In this document: positions 1 through 8,741 of the stretch, one piece after another
Layout of the letters: every line of letters begins with the position of its first letter
How positions within the stretch are numbered: position 1 is the first letter of the stretch
Source: Neolewinella litorea
GTDB taxonomy: Bacteria; Bacteroidota; Bacteroidia; Chitinophagales; Saprospiraceae
Length of the DNA stretch: 64,000 nt
Direction of reading: 5' to 3'
NCBI RefSeq assembly: GCF_004803465.1
Contig: NZ_SRSF01000003.1
Span: 372,001 to 436,000, forward strand
Made by a program: the position numbers and the translations under genes
Notes under the pieces: model-generated
Database searches by the model: none
What the model was told of the DNA's origin: nothing
Seen by the model: the letters and a program-made list of their open reading frames with translations, nothing else

Positions 1-428
1 CCGAGAATATATCCGAAGGCTTCGGCGCGGACTACACCCAGGACAGCAGCTCGGTAAGTCAGTTGGAGCTGCTCAACGAGCAGGTGCTGCGCAAACGCGA
101 TCAGGTCCAGGACCTGCAGAATGCCATGCTGCGCATCAAGAATAAAGTATATGGCGTCTGCTCGGTAACGGGCAAATTGATCGACCGCAAACGACTGGAA
201 GCGGTACCCACCACCACGAAGAGCCTGGAAGGAATGCGCCTGCAGGCCAGCGGCGTCATGGATGTCACCGCCCAGGACCTCGCCCGCCGCGCCAATGAGC
301 GCAAGGATGGACCCAACAAGATTATTTCCAAGATCAAGAAGCCGCCACCGCCCAAGGCCAAGCCCGTGGTAAAGAAGAAAAGCCGCCGCCGTAAAGCCCA
401 GGAGGAGGACGAGGACGACCTGATCTGA
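1..428 (+). CDS. DksA/TraR-like protein, 5' end outside window
   Basis: The frame is open from the first base of the window (codons from base 3), so the true start lies upstream; the TTG at 63 is internal. The visible part resembles the Bacteroidota TraR/DksA-type family: a helical segment followed by the block YGVCSVTGKLIDRKRL and a valine-proline element. In these proteins the C4 zinc finger is degenerate, and here only one cysteine of the expected set is present. The last 40 or so residues are a lysine/proline-rich and then acidic tail (KKPPPPKAKP, later EEDEDD), longer than usual for the family. A role in transcription or RNA polymerase binding is inferred from the family. The carbonic anhydrase-like gene follows after 4 bp, so the two are probably co-transcribed. 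Confidence 0.8.
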   Translation, partial: ENISEGFGADYTQDSSSVSQLELLNEQVLRKRDQVQDLQNAMLRIKNKVYGVCSVTGKLIDRKRLEAVPTTTKSLEGMRLQASGVMDVTAQDLARRANERKDGPNKIISKIKKPPPPKAKPVVKKKSRRRKAQEEDEDDLI

Positions 429-432
429 TTTC

Positions 433-948
433 ATGGCACTTATCCTATCCGTCAGGGGGCATACGCCCGTTATCGGGCCCGATTGTTTTCTCGCCGAGAA
501 CGCAACCGTCGTGGGTGAGGTCACCATGGGGCGGCATTGCAGCGTCTGGTTCACCGCCGTCATTCGTGGAGATGTGAACCGAATTACCCTCGGCGACCGC
601 GTCAATGTCCAGGACGGGGCCTGTATTCACTGCACTTACGAACGCGCCGCTACGACCATCGGAAACGACGTGAGTATTGGCCACCGGGCCATCGTGCACG
701 GCTGCACTTTGCACGACAGCGTCCTGGTGGGAATGGGAGCGATTGTCATGGACGGCGCGGTGGTGGAAAGCAACGTCATCATCGGGGCGGGTGCCGTAGT
801 GCCCGCAGGAATGCGTTGCGAGGCCAATTCCATCTACGCCGGGGTGCCGGCCCGCAAGATCAAGGACCTCGATCCCGCCCAGCGCGAGGACACCATCACC
901 CGCATTGCGGGGGCGTACCTGAAGTACGCCGGATGGTTCAAGGAATAG
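433..948 (+). CDS. gamma carbonic anhydrase-family protein (left-handed beta-helix)
   Basis: The 171-residue protein has hexapeptide repeats throughout and the arrangement of gamma-class carbonic anhydrase homologues (YrdA/PaaY type). Metal-binding histidines are expected in the CIHC block and in GHRAIVHGC, both present. The region RGDVNRITLGDRVNVQDGA is the typical N-terminal signature. Length is normal for the family. The protein is cytosolic and probably trimeric; many family members have no proven carbonic anhydrase activity, so the substrate is left open. It starts 4 bp after the DksA-like gene and its 3' end overlaps the convergent phosphopantetheinyl transferase by 11 bp. Confidence 0.9.
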   Translation: MALILSVRGHTPVIGPDCFLAENATVVGEVTMGRHCSVWFTAVIRGDVNRITLGDRVNVQDGACIHCTYERAATTIGNDVSIGHRAIVHGCTLHDSVLVGMGAIVMDGAVVESNVIIGAGAVVPAGMRCEANSIYAGVPARKIKDLDPAQREDTITRIAGAYLKYAGWFKE

Positions 949-1588
949 CCCGCTCTACCGCGCCGACGAGAACGAAGTTGTCGTAGATCCGGTACCGCAG
1001 GTCGAAATCCTTGCTGAGGTCATCGGTCGTCAGCCGTCCCCGGGCGATGCCCTGGTCGGGATCGTATTCGCCGAGGTCCACGTAGAGATTTTCCCGGAAA
1101 TCCAGTTGTCGAAGGCCATACGCTTTGTACAGGGCTTCCTTGGCTGACCAAATGAGATGCAACTGGTGCAACTCGTGGGGTTGCCGAAGCATCGCCGCTT
1201 CATCCGGCCGGACGAACCGGCGGGCCAGGCGGTGGATGCGGGGGACCAGGCGCTGTACATCAATTCCGCACAGCCGAGGATGGGCGATGGCCGCCGAAAA
1301 GCCGACGGTATGGCTGATGGAAACGAAAAATTGTGAATCTTGCAGATGTGGTTTCCCGGAATCGTCTTTTACAAGTTCGCCGCGCTGGTCCCTTCCGCTC
1401 ATCTCGTGCAAGAGGAGGCGGGCCGCCAGATATTCGCGCCGGCGTTCCTGGCCCTTGATCGAATCAAGTTGCTCGGTTTCGCGCTCGAAAAGGGTGAGGC
1501 GTGCGCGCAGTTGGGGCTCTTCTTCGGCAATGTGCCAGAGGCCCCATTCACCGGGCGGATCGATGGGTTCGTGAAAAAGGAGGGGCAA
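938..1588 (-). CDS. 4'-phosphopantetheinyl transferase superfamily protein
   Basis: This 216-residue protein carries the two signatures of Sfp/AcpS-type enzymes: CGIDVQRL, with the Mg-binding aspartate, and WSAKEALYKAYG, the W-x-x-K-E-x-x-x-K motif. Such enzymes transfer phosphopantetheine from CoA to a serine of acyl or peptidyl carrier proteins. The start is a TTG: an in-frame TGA stands two codons upstream and the N-terminus (MPLLFHEPIDP) matches the usual extent of homologues. A 53-residue membrane protein gene lies 10 bp upstream on the same strand, so the pair is likely one transcript. It is closer to the Sfp type than to the short AcpS type. Confidence 0.85.
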   Translation of the reverse strand: MPLLFHEPIDPPGEWGLWHIAEEEPQLRARLTLFERETEQLDSIKGQERRREYLAARLLLHEMSGRDQRGELVKDDSGKPHLQDSQFFVSISHTVGFSAAIAHPRLCGIDVQRLVPRIHRLARRFVRPDEAAMLRQPHELHQLHLIWSAKEALYKAYGLRQLDFRENLYVDLGEYDPDQGIARGRLTTDDLSKDFDLRYRIYDNFVLVGAVERAIP

Positions 1589-1598
1589 AGGTCAGGCT

Positions 1599-1760
1599 CT
1601 AGAGACGCACGGCGTTGATCCGGGTATCGATGAAGTACATGACGCAAATTACTACGAGACCGACGAATACCAACCCGGCCACCACCTGCAGGGAGGTAGC
1701 AAGCTGTGGCAGGATAAAGCCGATACTCCAGCAAAGCATAACTAGAAAGAGGTACTTCAT
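1599..1760 (-). CDS. small two-helix membrane protein (53 aa)
   Basis: This short frame starts at an ATG (complement of 1758-1760) and ends with TAG. The product begins MKYLFLVMLCWSIGFILPQL and continues with a second hydrophobic stretch (VVAGLVFVGLVVICVMYFI) and the basic tail DTRINAVRL, so two transmembrane helices with short termini are predicted. It sits 10 bp upstream of the phosphopantetheinyl transferase start in the same direction. I do not recognise a family. Its plausible start, hydrophobic pattern and tight spacing support a real gene; conservation has not been tested. Confidence 0.55.
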   Translation of the reverse strand: MKYLFLVMLCWSIGFILPQLATSLQVVAGLVFVGLVVICVMYFIDTRINAVRL

Positions 1761-1804
1761 ATGTTTTTAAAACTCTGACTTCTAATCAATTGTTCGTCGA
1801 CCCC

Positions 1805-2695
1805 ATGTTGTACCGCCAAAGCCAGCGTTCCGGTCATCGCGCCGCCATCTACGACCTCGAGCCCGCCGCCGACGGATTCTATTCCGCCGCCGCCGACGGA
1901 TTCCTGGTGCATTGGCACCGCGACGATGTCGACTTCGGCCGGGTGGTAGCTACCGTGGAGAACGGCAAGTTCCTTTCCCTTACCTCCACCGCGGAAGGAT
2001 TGGTCGCCGGCGCCCTCGACGGCGGTGTACACTGGCTATACCCCAACGATCCAGAACGCAATCGGCACGTGGCCCATCACGGTAGGGGCACTTTCAGCCT
2101 GCTCACGGTCGGCGACAAGGTGTATAGCGGCGGCGGAGACGGCGTGCTTACCCGCTGGAACGTTCCCCAGGCTCGTACGGAAGAAAGCCTTCCCCTGGCT
2201 CCCCACTCCCTGCGTCGCCTGGCCTACGATCCCGTCAACGACCGGCTGGCGGTGGGGGCCAGTGACGGTAAGGTGTACCTCCTGACCCGCTCCGCGCTCT
2301 CGTTGCTTGATACGGCACCCGCGCACGCGCCCTCCGTATTCGCGTTGGCCTTCTCGCCCGATGGGAAAACCCTGTACTCAGGTGGCCGCGATGCCGGACT
2401 GTGCCGCTGGGACGTAAGCGAAGGAACTCTCGAAATGAAAGAAAAGGTTACCGCCCACCTGATGACCGTCAACGACCTGGCCGTGCACCCCTCAGGGGCT
2501 TACCTCGCCACCGCAAGCCGGGATAGAACGGTCAAGTTGTGGCGCGCCGATAACCTTAAACTGCTGAAGGTCATTGAAGTGGTCCGCGACCGGGGTCACG
2601 TCAATTCAGTCAATACCCTCCTCTGGCTGGACGACAAAACCCTGCTCACCGCCGGAGACGATCGACGGGTGCTGGAGTGGAAAGTGGAAGTGTAG
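1805..2695 (+). CDS. WD40 repeat protein
   Basis: About 296 residues form a WD40 beta-propeller. Clear blades contain GHRAAIYDLEPAADGFYSAA near the start, VFALAFSPDGKTLYSGGRD in the middle, and MTVNDLAVHPSGAYLATASRDRTVKLWRA near the end, the last being a textbook WD repeat. No signal peptide is seen, so it is probably cytosolic. Function is not predictable from the fold beyond protein-protein interaction. The ATG at 1805 is chosen because the first blade begins directly after it; the frame is open to a TTG at 1790, which would add five residues. The gene is divergent from the small membrane protein. Confidence 0.8.
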   Translation: MLYRQSQRSGHRAAIYDLEPAADGFYSAAADGFLVHWHRDDVDFGRVVATVENGKFLSLTSTAEGLVAGALDGGVHWLYPNDPERNRHVAHHGRGTFSLLTVGDKVYSGGGDGVLTRWNVPQARTEESLPLAPHSLRRLAYDPVNDRLAVGASDGKVYLLTRSALSLLDTAPAHAPSVFALAFSPDGKTLYSGGRDAGLCRWDVSEGTLEMKEKVTAHLMTVNDLAVHPSGAYLATASRDRTVKLWRADNLKLLKVIEVVRDRGHVNSVNTLLWLDDKTLLTAGDDRRVLEWKVEV

Positions 2696-2750
2696 GCGTT
2701 TGGTTCCCTAGCCTTTTAGGCCCTACTATTAGACTACAAGACTAAAGAAC

Positions 2751-5642
2751 TCACACATACTCCTCAATTGGCGGACAGGTACAAACGAAGTTCCGGTCAC
2801 CGTAGCCATCGTCAACCCGGGCAACGCTGGGCCAGAACTTGAAGCCCTGTTGCAGGTAAGGCAGGGGGTAGGCGGCCTGGGCGCGGCTGTAGGCGTGCAC
2901 CCATTCGTCGGCGGTAAGTTCGGCCACGGTGTGGGGGGCGTTGGCGAGCACGTTGTCCTGGGGATCGGCCTCCCCGCGGGCGACGGCGTCGGCCTCCTCC
3001 CGGATCGAGAGCAGGGCGTCGCAGAAACGGTCTAGTTCGTCCTTGCTCTCACTTTCGGTGGGCTCGATCATCACGGTGCCGGCCACGGGCCAGCTCAGGG
3101 TAGGGGCGTGAAAGCCGTAGTCGATGAGGCGCTTGGCCAGGTCGCCGGCGCTCATGACGCTCTTGAAGGGGCGCAGGTCAAGAATGAGTTCGTGCGCGGC
3201 CCGTCCGTTTTCTCCGGTGAAGAGAACGTCGTAGTGCTTCTCCACCCGTGCCTTGATGTAGTTGGCGTTGAGGATGGCATAAACGCTGGCCTGCCGCAAT
3301 CCTTCCGCACCGAGCATTTTGATGTAGGCGTAGCTGATGAGCAGGATGCTCGCACTGCCCCAGGGAGCCGCCGAGACGGCCGAGGTAGCCCGCTGCCCGC
3401 CGGTGTCCTGCAGGGGATGACCGGGCAGGAAGGGCGCCAGCTTTTCGTTGCAGCAGATCGGACCCATGCCCGGGCCACCGCCGCCGTGCGGGATGGCGAA
3501 GGTCTTGTGGAGGTTCAGGTGGCAGACGTCGGCACCGATGCGGCCCGGACTGGTGAGACCCACCTGGGCGTTCATGTTAGCGCCGTCCATGTAGACGAGC
3601 CCGCCGTGCTGGTGGATCAGCTCACACATCTCGACCACGCCGGTTTCGAAGACGCCGTAGGTGCTGGGGTAGGTGATCATCAGGGCGGCCAGGCGGTCGC
3701 TGTGTTTTTCCGCCTTGGCGCGGAGGTCCTCGATGTCGACGTTTCCGGCCTCGTCGCTCTTCACGACGACCACCTGCATACCGGCCATTACGGCGCTGGC
3801 GGGGTTGGTGCCGTGGGCACTTTCGGGGATCAGGGCAACGTTCCGACCGCTATCGCCCCGGTGCTGGTGGTAGGCGCGGATGACCATCAATCCGGCGTAT
3901 TCGCCACTGGCTCCGCTGTTGGGCTGCAGGCTGCAGGCCGTGAAACCGGTGATCTCGGCCAGGTCGTGCTCCAGTTCTCGGAACAATTCCTTGTACCCTT
4001 GAGCCTGTTCGATGGGGGCAAAGGGGTGGATGTCGGCGAATTCGGGCCAGCTTACCGGTATCAACTCCGTAGCGGCGTTCAGTTTCATGGTGCAGGATCC
4101 GAGGGGGATCATGCTGTGCATCAGGCTGAGATCCTTGTTCTCCAGGCGCTTCAGGTAGCGCATCATCTCGGTCTCCGTGCGGTAGCTGCGGAAGTTCGGG
4201 TGCGTCAGAAACTCGCTCGTGCGGCGGAGCGCGGGTGCAATGCGGGCTTCCACGCCTTCCACGCCCCCATCCTCGGTCAGGGCGGAACCTTTGTAGTTCA
4301 GGGGGGCGTCGAAGATGCGGCAGATGACCTGCAGGTCCGTAGTGGCTACCGTTTCGTCGAAACTGATCCGGATGCCGCCTTCGGTGGGGTAGTAGAAGTT
4401 GTAGCCATTGGTCTCGGCGCGCTGGCGGATCTGGGCTGCTTTCTCGGGGGCTACGTCGAGGTGGATGGTGTCGAAGTAGGAGTCATTGGCCAGGGCGTAG
4501 CCGGCACCCTCGAGGGCGTTTGCCAGCAAGACCGTAAAGTGGTGGGTACGCTTGGCGATGGCGGTCAGTCCTTCAGCACCGTGGTAGCAGGCGTACATGG
4601 CGGCCATGTTGGCCAGCAGGGCCTGGGCGGTGCAGATGTTGGAAGTGGCTTTCTCCCGGCGGATGTGCTGTTCACGCGTCTGCAGGGCCATACGCAGGGC
4701 CACATTGCCGTGGCGGTCCTGACTCACGCCGATGATGCGGCCCGGAATCTGGCGCTTGAAGGTATCGAGCGTGGCGAAATAGGCGGCGTGCGGTCCGCCA
4801 AAGCCCATGGGAACGCCGAAACGCTGCGTGTTGCCGACTACGGCGTCGGCCCCCCATTCACCCGGAGGGGTCAGCAGGGTGAGCGACAGCAAGTCGGCCG
4901 CTACGGTTACCGTAATGCTTTTGTTACGCGCCTGTTCCACGACTTCGCGGTAATCCTCAATGCGGCCATCGGCGCCGGGGTACTGCAGCAGCATGCCGAA
5001 GACCGTTTCCTCGTTCAGTTCGAATTCGGCGACGGGGCTGACCCGGATTTCGATATCGAGGGGCTCGGCCCGGGTGCGGAGTACGGCTAGGGTCTGGGGG
5101 AGTACCTGGTCGGAAACCAGGAAGACGTTGGCGGGATTGTCCTTGGCGCGCTTGTTGCGGTGCCCGTAGAACATGGTCATGGCCTCGGCGGCGGCGGTGC
5201 CCTCGTCGAGCAGACTGGCATTGGCCACCGGCATGCCGGTGAGGTCACTCACCATCGTTTGGAAGTTCAGCAGGGATTCCAGACGGCCCTGGGCGATTTC
5301 TGCCTGGTAGGGCGTGTACTGGGTATACCAACCGGGATTACAGAACAGGTTGCGCAGGATTACGCTGGGGGTGATCGTACCGTAATATCCCATACCGACA
5401 AAGCTGCGGAACACGCGGTTGCGCCCGGCAATCCCCTTGAGGTGCTGCAGGTAGTAGTATTCGCTGATGGCGGAGGATACCTTGAGCGGCTCCCGGTCGC
5501 GGATGTTCTCGGGTACCGTCTGGTCGATGAGCTCCTCCAGCGAGCCTACCCCGATCGTCTCGAGCATGGCTTGGGTCTCCTCGGCGGAGGGCCCGATGTG
5601 GCGGTTGCGGAACTGGTCGTAGCGGGGGGTAAGGGCTTGCAT
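2751..5642 (-). CDS. gcvP: glycine dehydrogenase (decarboxylating), P protein
   Basis: The 963-residue product is a full-length single-chain glycine cleavage P protein. It decarboxylates glycine with PLP and passes the methylamine group to the lipoyl arm of GcvH. The N-terminal half ([18 protein letters not shown], then [12 protein letters not shown]) and the C-terminal half are both intact. The PLP lysine is expected in [16 protein letters not shown] (about K713). It stands as a single gene with its own promoter element; no gcvT or gcvH is in the window. I saw no glycine riboswitch fold in its short leader of roughly 20 nt. Confidence 0.97.
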   Translation of the reverse strand: MQALTPRYDQFRNRHIGPSAEETQAMLETIGVGSLEELIDQTVPENIRDREPLKVSSAISEYYYLQHLKGIAGRNRVFRSFVGMGYYGTITPSVILRNLFCNPGWYTQYTPYQAEIAQGRLESLLNFQTMVSDLTGMPVANASLLDEGTAAAEAMTMFYGHRNKRAKDNPANVFLVSDQVLPQTLAVLRTRAEPLDIEIRVSPVAEFELNEETVFGMLLQYPGADGRIEDYREVVEQARNKSITVTVAADLLSLTLLTPPGEWGADAVVGNTQRFGVPMGFGGPHAAYFATLDTFKRQIPGRIIGVSQDRHGNVALRMALQTREQHIRREKATSNICTAQALLANMAAMYACYHGAEGLTAIAKRTHHFTVLLANALEGAGYALANDSYFDTIHLDVAPEKAAQIRQRAETNGYNFYYPTEGGIRISFDETVATTDLQVICRIFDAPLNYKGSALTEDGGVEGVEARIAPALRRTSEFLTHPNFRSYRTETEMMRYLKRLENKDLSLMHSMIPLGSCTMKLNAATELIPVSWPEFADIHPFAPIEQAQGYKELFRELEHDLAEITGFTACSLQPNSGASGEYAGLMVIRAYHQHRGDSGRNVALIPESAHGTNPASAVMAGMQVVVVKSDEAGNVDIEDLRAKAEKHSDRLAALMITYPSTYGVFETGVVEMCELIHQHGGLVYMDGANMNAQVGLTSPGRIGADVCHLNLHKTFAIPHGGGGPGMGPICCNEKLAPFLPGHPLQDTGGQRATSAVSAAPWGSASILLISYAYIKMLGAEGLRQASVYAILNANYIKARVEKHYDVLFTGENGRAAHELILDLRPFKSVMSAGDLAKRLIDYGFHAPTLSWPVAGTVMIEPTESESKDELDRFCDALLSIREEADAVARGEADPQDNVLANAPHTVAELTADEWVHAYSRAQAAYPLPYLQQGFKFWPSVARVDDGYGDRNFVCTCPPIEEYV

Positions 5643-5664
5643 CTGGTGGCTTCGATTTGGGGTT

Positions 5665-5673
5665 GCAAAGGTA
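5665..5673 (-). promoter_or_regulatory. -7 promoter element for gcvP
   Basis: On the minus strand the sequence reads TACCTTTGC, an exact match to the Bacteroidota -7 consensus TAnnTTTG, 23 bp upstream of the gcvP start. No clear -33 TTG is visible at the usual distance. Confidence 0.6.
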
Positions 5674-6050
5674 ATCGATGAGGCCGGGAGTTGGTTGCGG
5701 ATCTTGGTGCGGCGCCGTAACCCTTTTTGTACACTGGCGGGCGTAAGCGCATCGCCCGGAGGCGGTCTTTGCCACCGCGTCGAAGTTGGGAGTAGATGCA
5801 GCAGGGTATGTGGCCTGTTTGATAGTTCCCCTGAATTACTGGTCGCTTCTTCTGGCGGTAGGTGTCACCCGGCACTTGACTATTACGAACACGAGACAGT
5901 ACGCCGCCGCACGGCTGATCGCACGCGGAGCCGTTTTTCCAAGTCACCTACGGTAATAGTGGACACACGATAGCCGGTCCATTGCGTGTGGCAATTGGGA
6001 CTAAAAATTATTTAAGTGCCAGGGATAAAGTTGAGAAGGGCGCTAGGAAG
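5674..6050. other. intergenic region without recognised gene
   Basis: About 380 bp between gcvP and the DEAD-box helicase stop codon. Reading both strands I find no credible coding frame, RNA gene or clear U-tracted terminator. A short imperfect inverted repeat around 5980-6000 (CCATTGC and GCAATTGG arms) is the only structure noted. Confidence 0.4.
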
Positions 6051-7445
6051 CTAGTCGCGCTTCGGCCGACGACGGCCAAACTTCTTTGGGCGGTCGCCAC
6101 CGCCGCCACCGGTGTTGCTGCTGCCCGAGGCGTCGGGGCTGCCTCCCGCACGGTCACCGGAGCTTTTCCGGGGGCCACTGCGCCCGCGTCCGCGGCCACG
6201 GCCGCCACCTCCTCCTTTTTTGGATCCGCGACCGCCCTTTTCGCGGTCGTCCCGACCCTGGGTAGGTTCGGCGTCGGCCAGTTCGTCGGGCAGGGGTACG
6301 CGGCGCACTTCCTTTTCAACCAGTTCCTCGATGCGCTTGAAGCGCTGCCGGTCCTCTTTGCTGATCAGGGTAATGGCTTCCCCTTCGGCCGAGGCGCGGG
6401 CCGTACGTCCGATGCGGTGTACGTAGTCCTCGGCGTCGCCGGGCACGTCGAAATTGATGACCAGGTCGATCCCGTCGATGTGGATGCCGCGGCTCAGTAC
6501 GTCGGTGGCGATAACGATGGGGATTTTGCCGGAGCGGAAGTCGCCGAGGCGGTCTTCGCGTTCCTGCTGCTCGAGGTCGGAGGAGACGCTCTCGGCTTTG
6601 TGGCCCTTGCGCTGCAGGCGCCGGGTGAGGTCGCGGACGGTCTTCTTACGGCCGCAGAAGATGAGGATGCGCTCCAGGTCCTTCTTGTCCTTGAGGATGT
6701 GCTCGATCAGGCTGATCTTGGCCCAGTCGGCCACGTCGAAGGCCTTCTGGTCGATCTTTTCGGCTGGCTTGGATATGGCGATGCTGATCTCAACGGGATT
6801 CTTGAGGATTTCGCGGGAGAACTTGCGGATCTTGCCCGGCATGGTAGCCGAGTAGAAGAGGATCTGCAGCTTCTCCTTGGGCAGCATGTCGATGATCTTG
6901 ATCATGTCGTTGACGAAGCCCATATCGAGCATCCGGTCGGCTTCGTCGAGCACAAGGTGGCGAACCCCGCTCAGGTCGGCGTAGCCGAGGTCCAAGTGGG
7001 CGATGAGGCGGCCGGGCGTAGCCACCACCAGGGGGGCACCGGTCTTCAGGGCGTTCTTTTCCCGCTCCATGCTGTGGCCGTCGCGGCCACCATAGATGGC
7101 GATGGAAGAGGCCGGCGTATAAAAGCTGAAGCCTTCCAACTGCCGGTCGACCTGCATGGCCAACTCGCGGGTGGGTTCCAGGATGATGGTATTCACCTTG
7201 GAGACGGGCTCACGGGTCAGCTTGTCGAGAATCGGGAGCAGGAATGCCGCGGTTTTACCGGTTCCGGTCTGGGCTACGGCCAGCACGTCACGGCCTTCCA
7301 GCGAGGGGGGAATGGCCTTGGCCTGGATGGGGGTACACTTCTCGAATCCCATGTCGTCCAGGGCATCGAGTAATTCGTCGACGAGGTTAAGTTCGTCAAA
7401 GTAGACCACCTCCTCTTCTGGGGTCTGGTCGGGGATGTTATTCAT
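6051..7445 (-). CDS. DEAD-box ATP-dependent RNA helicase
   Basis: The 464-residue protein has the complete DEAD-box core: Q motif (FEKCTPIQAKAI), Walker A AQTGTGKT, motif II DEAD (VLDEADRMLDMGF), SAT (FYSATMP) and motif VI HRIGRTARA. The last 75 or so residues are a low-complexity glycine/arginine/lysine-rich tail (GRGRGRGRSGPRK and following), typical of RNA-binding tails in RhlE-like Bacteroidota helicases. It acts in the cytosol in RNA unwinding, ribosome assembly or RNA decay; which process cannot be decided here. A -7 element lies about 55 bp upstream, so it is probably transcribed alone. Confidence 0.95.
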   Translation of the reverse strand: MNNIPDQTPEEEVVYFDELNLVDELLDALDDMGFEKCTPIQAKAIPPSLEGRDVLAVAQTGTGKTAAFLLPILDKLTREPVSKVNTIILEPTRELAMQVDRQLEGFSFYTPASSIAIYGGRDGHSMEREKNALKTGAPLVVATPGRLIAHLDLGYADLSGVRHLVLDEADRMLDMGFVNDMIKIIDMLPKEKLQILFYSATMPGKIRKFSREILKNPVEISIAISKPAEKIDQKAFDVADWAKISLIEHILKDKKDLERILIFCGRKKTVRDLTRRLQRKGHKAESVSSDLEQQEREDRLGDFRSGKIPIVIATDVLSRGIHIDGIDLVINFDVPGDAEDYVHRIGRTARASAEGEAITLISKEDRQRFKRIEELVEKEVRRVPLPDELADAEPTQGRDDREKGGRGSKKGGGGGRGRGRGRSGPRKSSGDRAGGSPDASGSSNTGGGGGDRPKKFGRRRPKRD

Positions 7446-7500
7446 TGGGGCTTGTCTGAGCGCAAGCCAATGGTCTCCGGCCTACGCGATGGGTAAGGGC

Positions 7501-7509
7501 GCAAAGGTA
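7501..7509 (-). promoter_or_regulatory. -7 promoter element for DEAD-box helicase
   Basis: TACCTTTGC on the minus strand, an exact Bacteroidota -7 match, 55 bp upstream of the helicase ATG and preceded by an AT-rich stretch. Confidence 0.55.
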
Positions 7510-7526
7510 ATGATTAAATATCGTAG

Positions 7527-7553
7527 CGCCCCCGGCAGAGAATTCCGGGGGCG
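7527..7553 (-). terminator. hairpin after serine acetyltransferase gene
   Basis: A 9-bp perfect stem (CGCCCCCGG/CCGGGGGCG) with a 9-nt loop lies 24 bp after the cysE stop codon. The sequence following it on the minus strand is AT-rich but has no real T run, so it is a weak intrinsic terminator candidate. Confidence 0.4.
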
Positions 7554-7576
7554 GGGTGCCGGGGTCACGGCTACCG

Positions 7577-8368
7577 CTAGTCGATGCGGGGTTCGCGGTA
7601 ATAGATCCGGCTGTCCGCGGGTACGCTCTTCACGATCCAGGTATTGCCGCCGATGATGCTGTTGGCGCCGATCACCGTATCGCCGCCCAGGATGGTGGCG
7701 CCGGCGTAGATGACCACCCCATTCTCGATCGTAGGGTGTCGCTTGGTCCGCGCCATTTCCTTCTGTACGCTGAGCGCCCCGAGCGTAACGCCCTGGTACA
7801 TCTTGACGTCGTTGCCGATGATGACGGTCTCGCCGATGACGATCCCGGTCCCGTGGTCGATGCAGAAGCGGCGCCCGATCTGGGCACCGGGGTGGATTTC
7901 GATGCCCGTCTTGCCGTGAGCGATTTCCGAAAGCATCCGCCCGAGCAGGCCCACACCCAGTTGATGAACGGCGTGGGCGATCCGGTAGACCGCCAGGGTA
8001 TAGAAGCCGGGATATGTCGTGATAACCTCCACGCGACTTACCGCCGCCGGGTCCCCGGCCAAGATGGCTTCGGCGTCCTCGATAAGCGCCGCCCGAATAC
8101 CGGGAAGCTGCTGTTCAAAGGCGCTTCGCACGGCGTCGGGACCATCGGGCAGTTCCCCACTCATGGCGTCTAGGATGCTGAAGAACTTCAGGTCATTGGT
8201 CAGGTAGTGGAGCCGGAAAGATTGTTCCGTGGCGAAGCGCAGCGTGCTGAGTTCGGGAAAAAGGAACTGCAGCAAGCCGTCGAGCCAGTCTTCGATGAGC
8301 CGGGGGGAGGGTAGCTTGGTTACGTGCTGATGTTCCCGGTACAGCTGTTGCAGAAAGGCTTCATCCAT
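7577..8368 (-). CDS. cysE: serine O-acetyltransferase
   Basis: The 263-residue protein has an N-terminal helical region and a C-terminal left-handed beta-helix containing GIEIHPGAQIGRRFCIDHGTG, the diagnostic segment of serine acetyltransferases; the histidine of DHGTG is the expected catalytic base region. It makes O-acetylserine from serine and acetyl-CoA, the first step to cysteine. The longer N-terminal part resembles the EpsC-type branch. No cysteine synthase gene is adjacent. A TATCTTTA element stands 5 bp before the ATG, which would make the mRNA nearly leaderless. Confidence 0.93.
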   Translation of the reverse strand: MDEAFLQQLYREHQHVTKLPSPRLIEDWLDGLLQFLFPELSTLRFATEQSFRLHYLTNDLKFFSILDAMSGELPDGPDAVRSAFEQQLPGIRAALIEDAEAILAGDPAAVSRVEVITTYPGFYTLAVYRIAHAVHQLGVGLLGRMLSEIAHGKTGIEIHPGAQIGRRFCIDHGTGIVIGETVIIGNDVKMYQGVTLGALSVQKEMARTKRHPTIENGVVIYAGATILGGDTVIGANSIIGGNTWIVKSVPADSRIYYREPRID

Positions 8369-8372
8369 GCGC

Positions 8373-8380
8373 TAAAGATA
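8373..8380 (-). promoter_or_regulatory. probable -7 element for serine acetyltransferase
   Basis: TATCTTTA on the minus strand matches TAnnTTTG at all but the last base and lies just upstream of the ATG, downstream of the terminator hairpin at 8399-8430. Confidence 0.35.
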
Positions 8381-8398
8381 AGCCTGCCCCGTGGCTGC

Positions 8399-8430
8399 AA
8401 AAGAAAAAGGGCCGGCTATCGGCCGGCCCT
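8399..8430 (-). terminator. intrinsic terminator of the ECF sigma transcript
   Basis: A perfect 8-bp GC stem (GGGCCGGC/GCCGGCCC, 5-nt loop) is followed on the minus strand by TTTTTCTTTT. This is a strong rho-independent terminator placed between the ECF sigma gene with its 3' repeats and the serine acetyltransferase promoter. Confidence 0.75.
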
Positions 8431-8586
8431 CTGAAGGTCAATGGTGATAATAATGCTTCACCAGGTTGGATAATGTAAAACTACTTGGAATGTAACTACC
8501 GGTTAATTGGAAAGAGGAATTTGTCAAGTGGTACTCTACTCCGGAAGTACAAGTTATAAATAGTGTCTAGGTGTAAAAAAAGAGTC

Positions 8587-8719
8587 GTTCAATGTGTTTG
8601 CGGAAAGAGGAATAAAGAGGTCTGTTCAATGTGTCGGAAAAACTAAAAAGATGTTGTTCAAAAGTGTCTGTTAAACTGTCGTTCAAAGTGTCTCAAAAAA
8701 CAAGTCTGTTCAAAGTGTC
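8587..8719. repeat. five spaced copies of GTTCAAWGTGTC
   Basis: Units begin at 8587, 8624, 8656, 8681 and 8708, reading on the plus strand GTTCAATGTGTT, GTTCAATGTGTC, GTTCAAAAGTGTC, GTTCAAAGTGTC and GTTCAAAGTGTC. They are separated by A-rich spacers, with unit-to-unit distances of 37, 32, 25 and 27 bp. A partial match (TAGTGTCTAG) occurs near 8571. The region is strikingly AT-rich against its surroundings. It lies immediately after the ECF sigma stop codon and upstream of a strong terminator, so it is in that gene's 3' untranslated region on the minus strand. Confidence 0.75.
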
Positions 8720-8741
8720 TAATTCTGGTTGGGGCTGAGGC

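Noticed and set aside
3108-5090. 660-codon open frame on the plus strand opposite gcvP
   Set aside because: It is a shadow frame of the high-GC gcvP coding sequence; its translation shows no domain and low complexity typical of antisense frames.
5643-5700. Glycine riboswitch before gcvP
   Set aside because: The -7 element is only 23 bp from the start codon, leaving no room for a tandem glycine aptamer, and no aptamer-like stems are visible.
5546-5947. Minus-strand frame of 133 codons between gcvP and the helicase
   Set aside because: It overlaps the start of gcvP in another frame, has no recognisable motif, and the gcvP promoter element lies inside it.
5982-7373. 463-codon plus-strand frame opposite the DEAD-box helicase
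   Set aside because: Antisense shadow: alanine/glycine-rich translation without motif, while the minus-strand frame has every DEAD-box motif.
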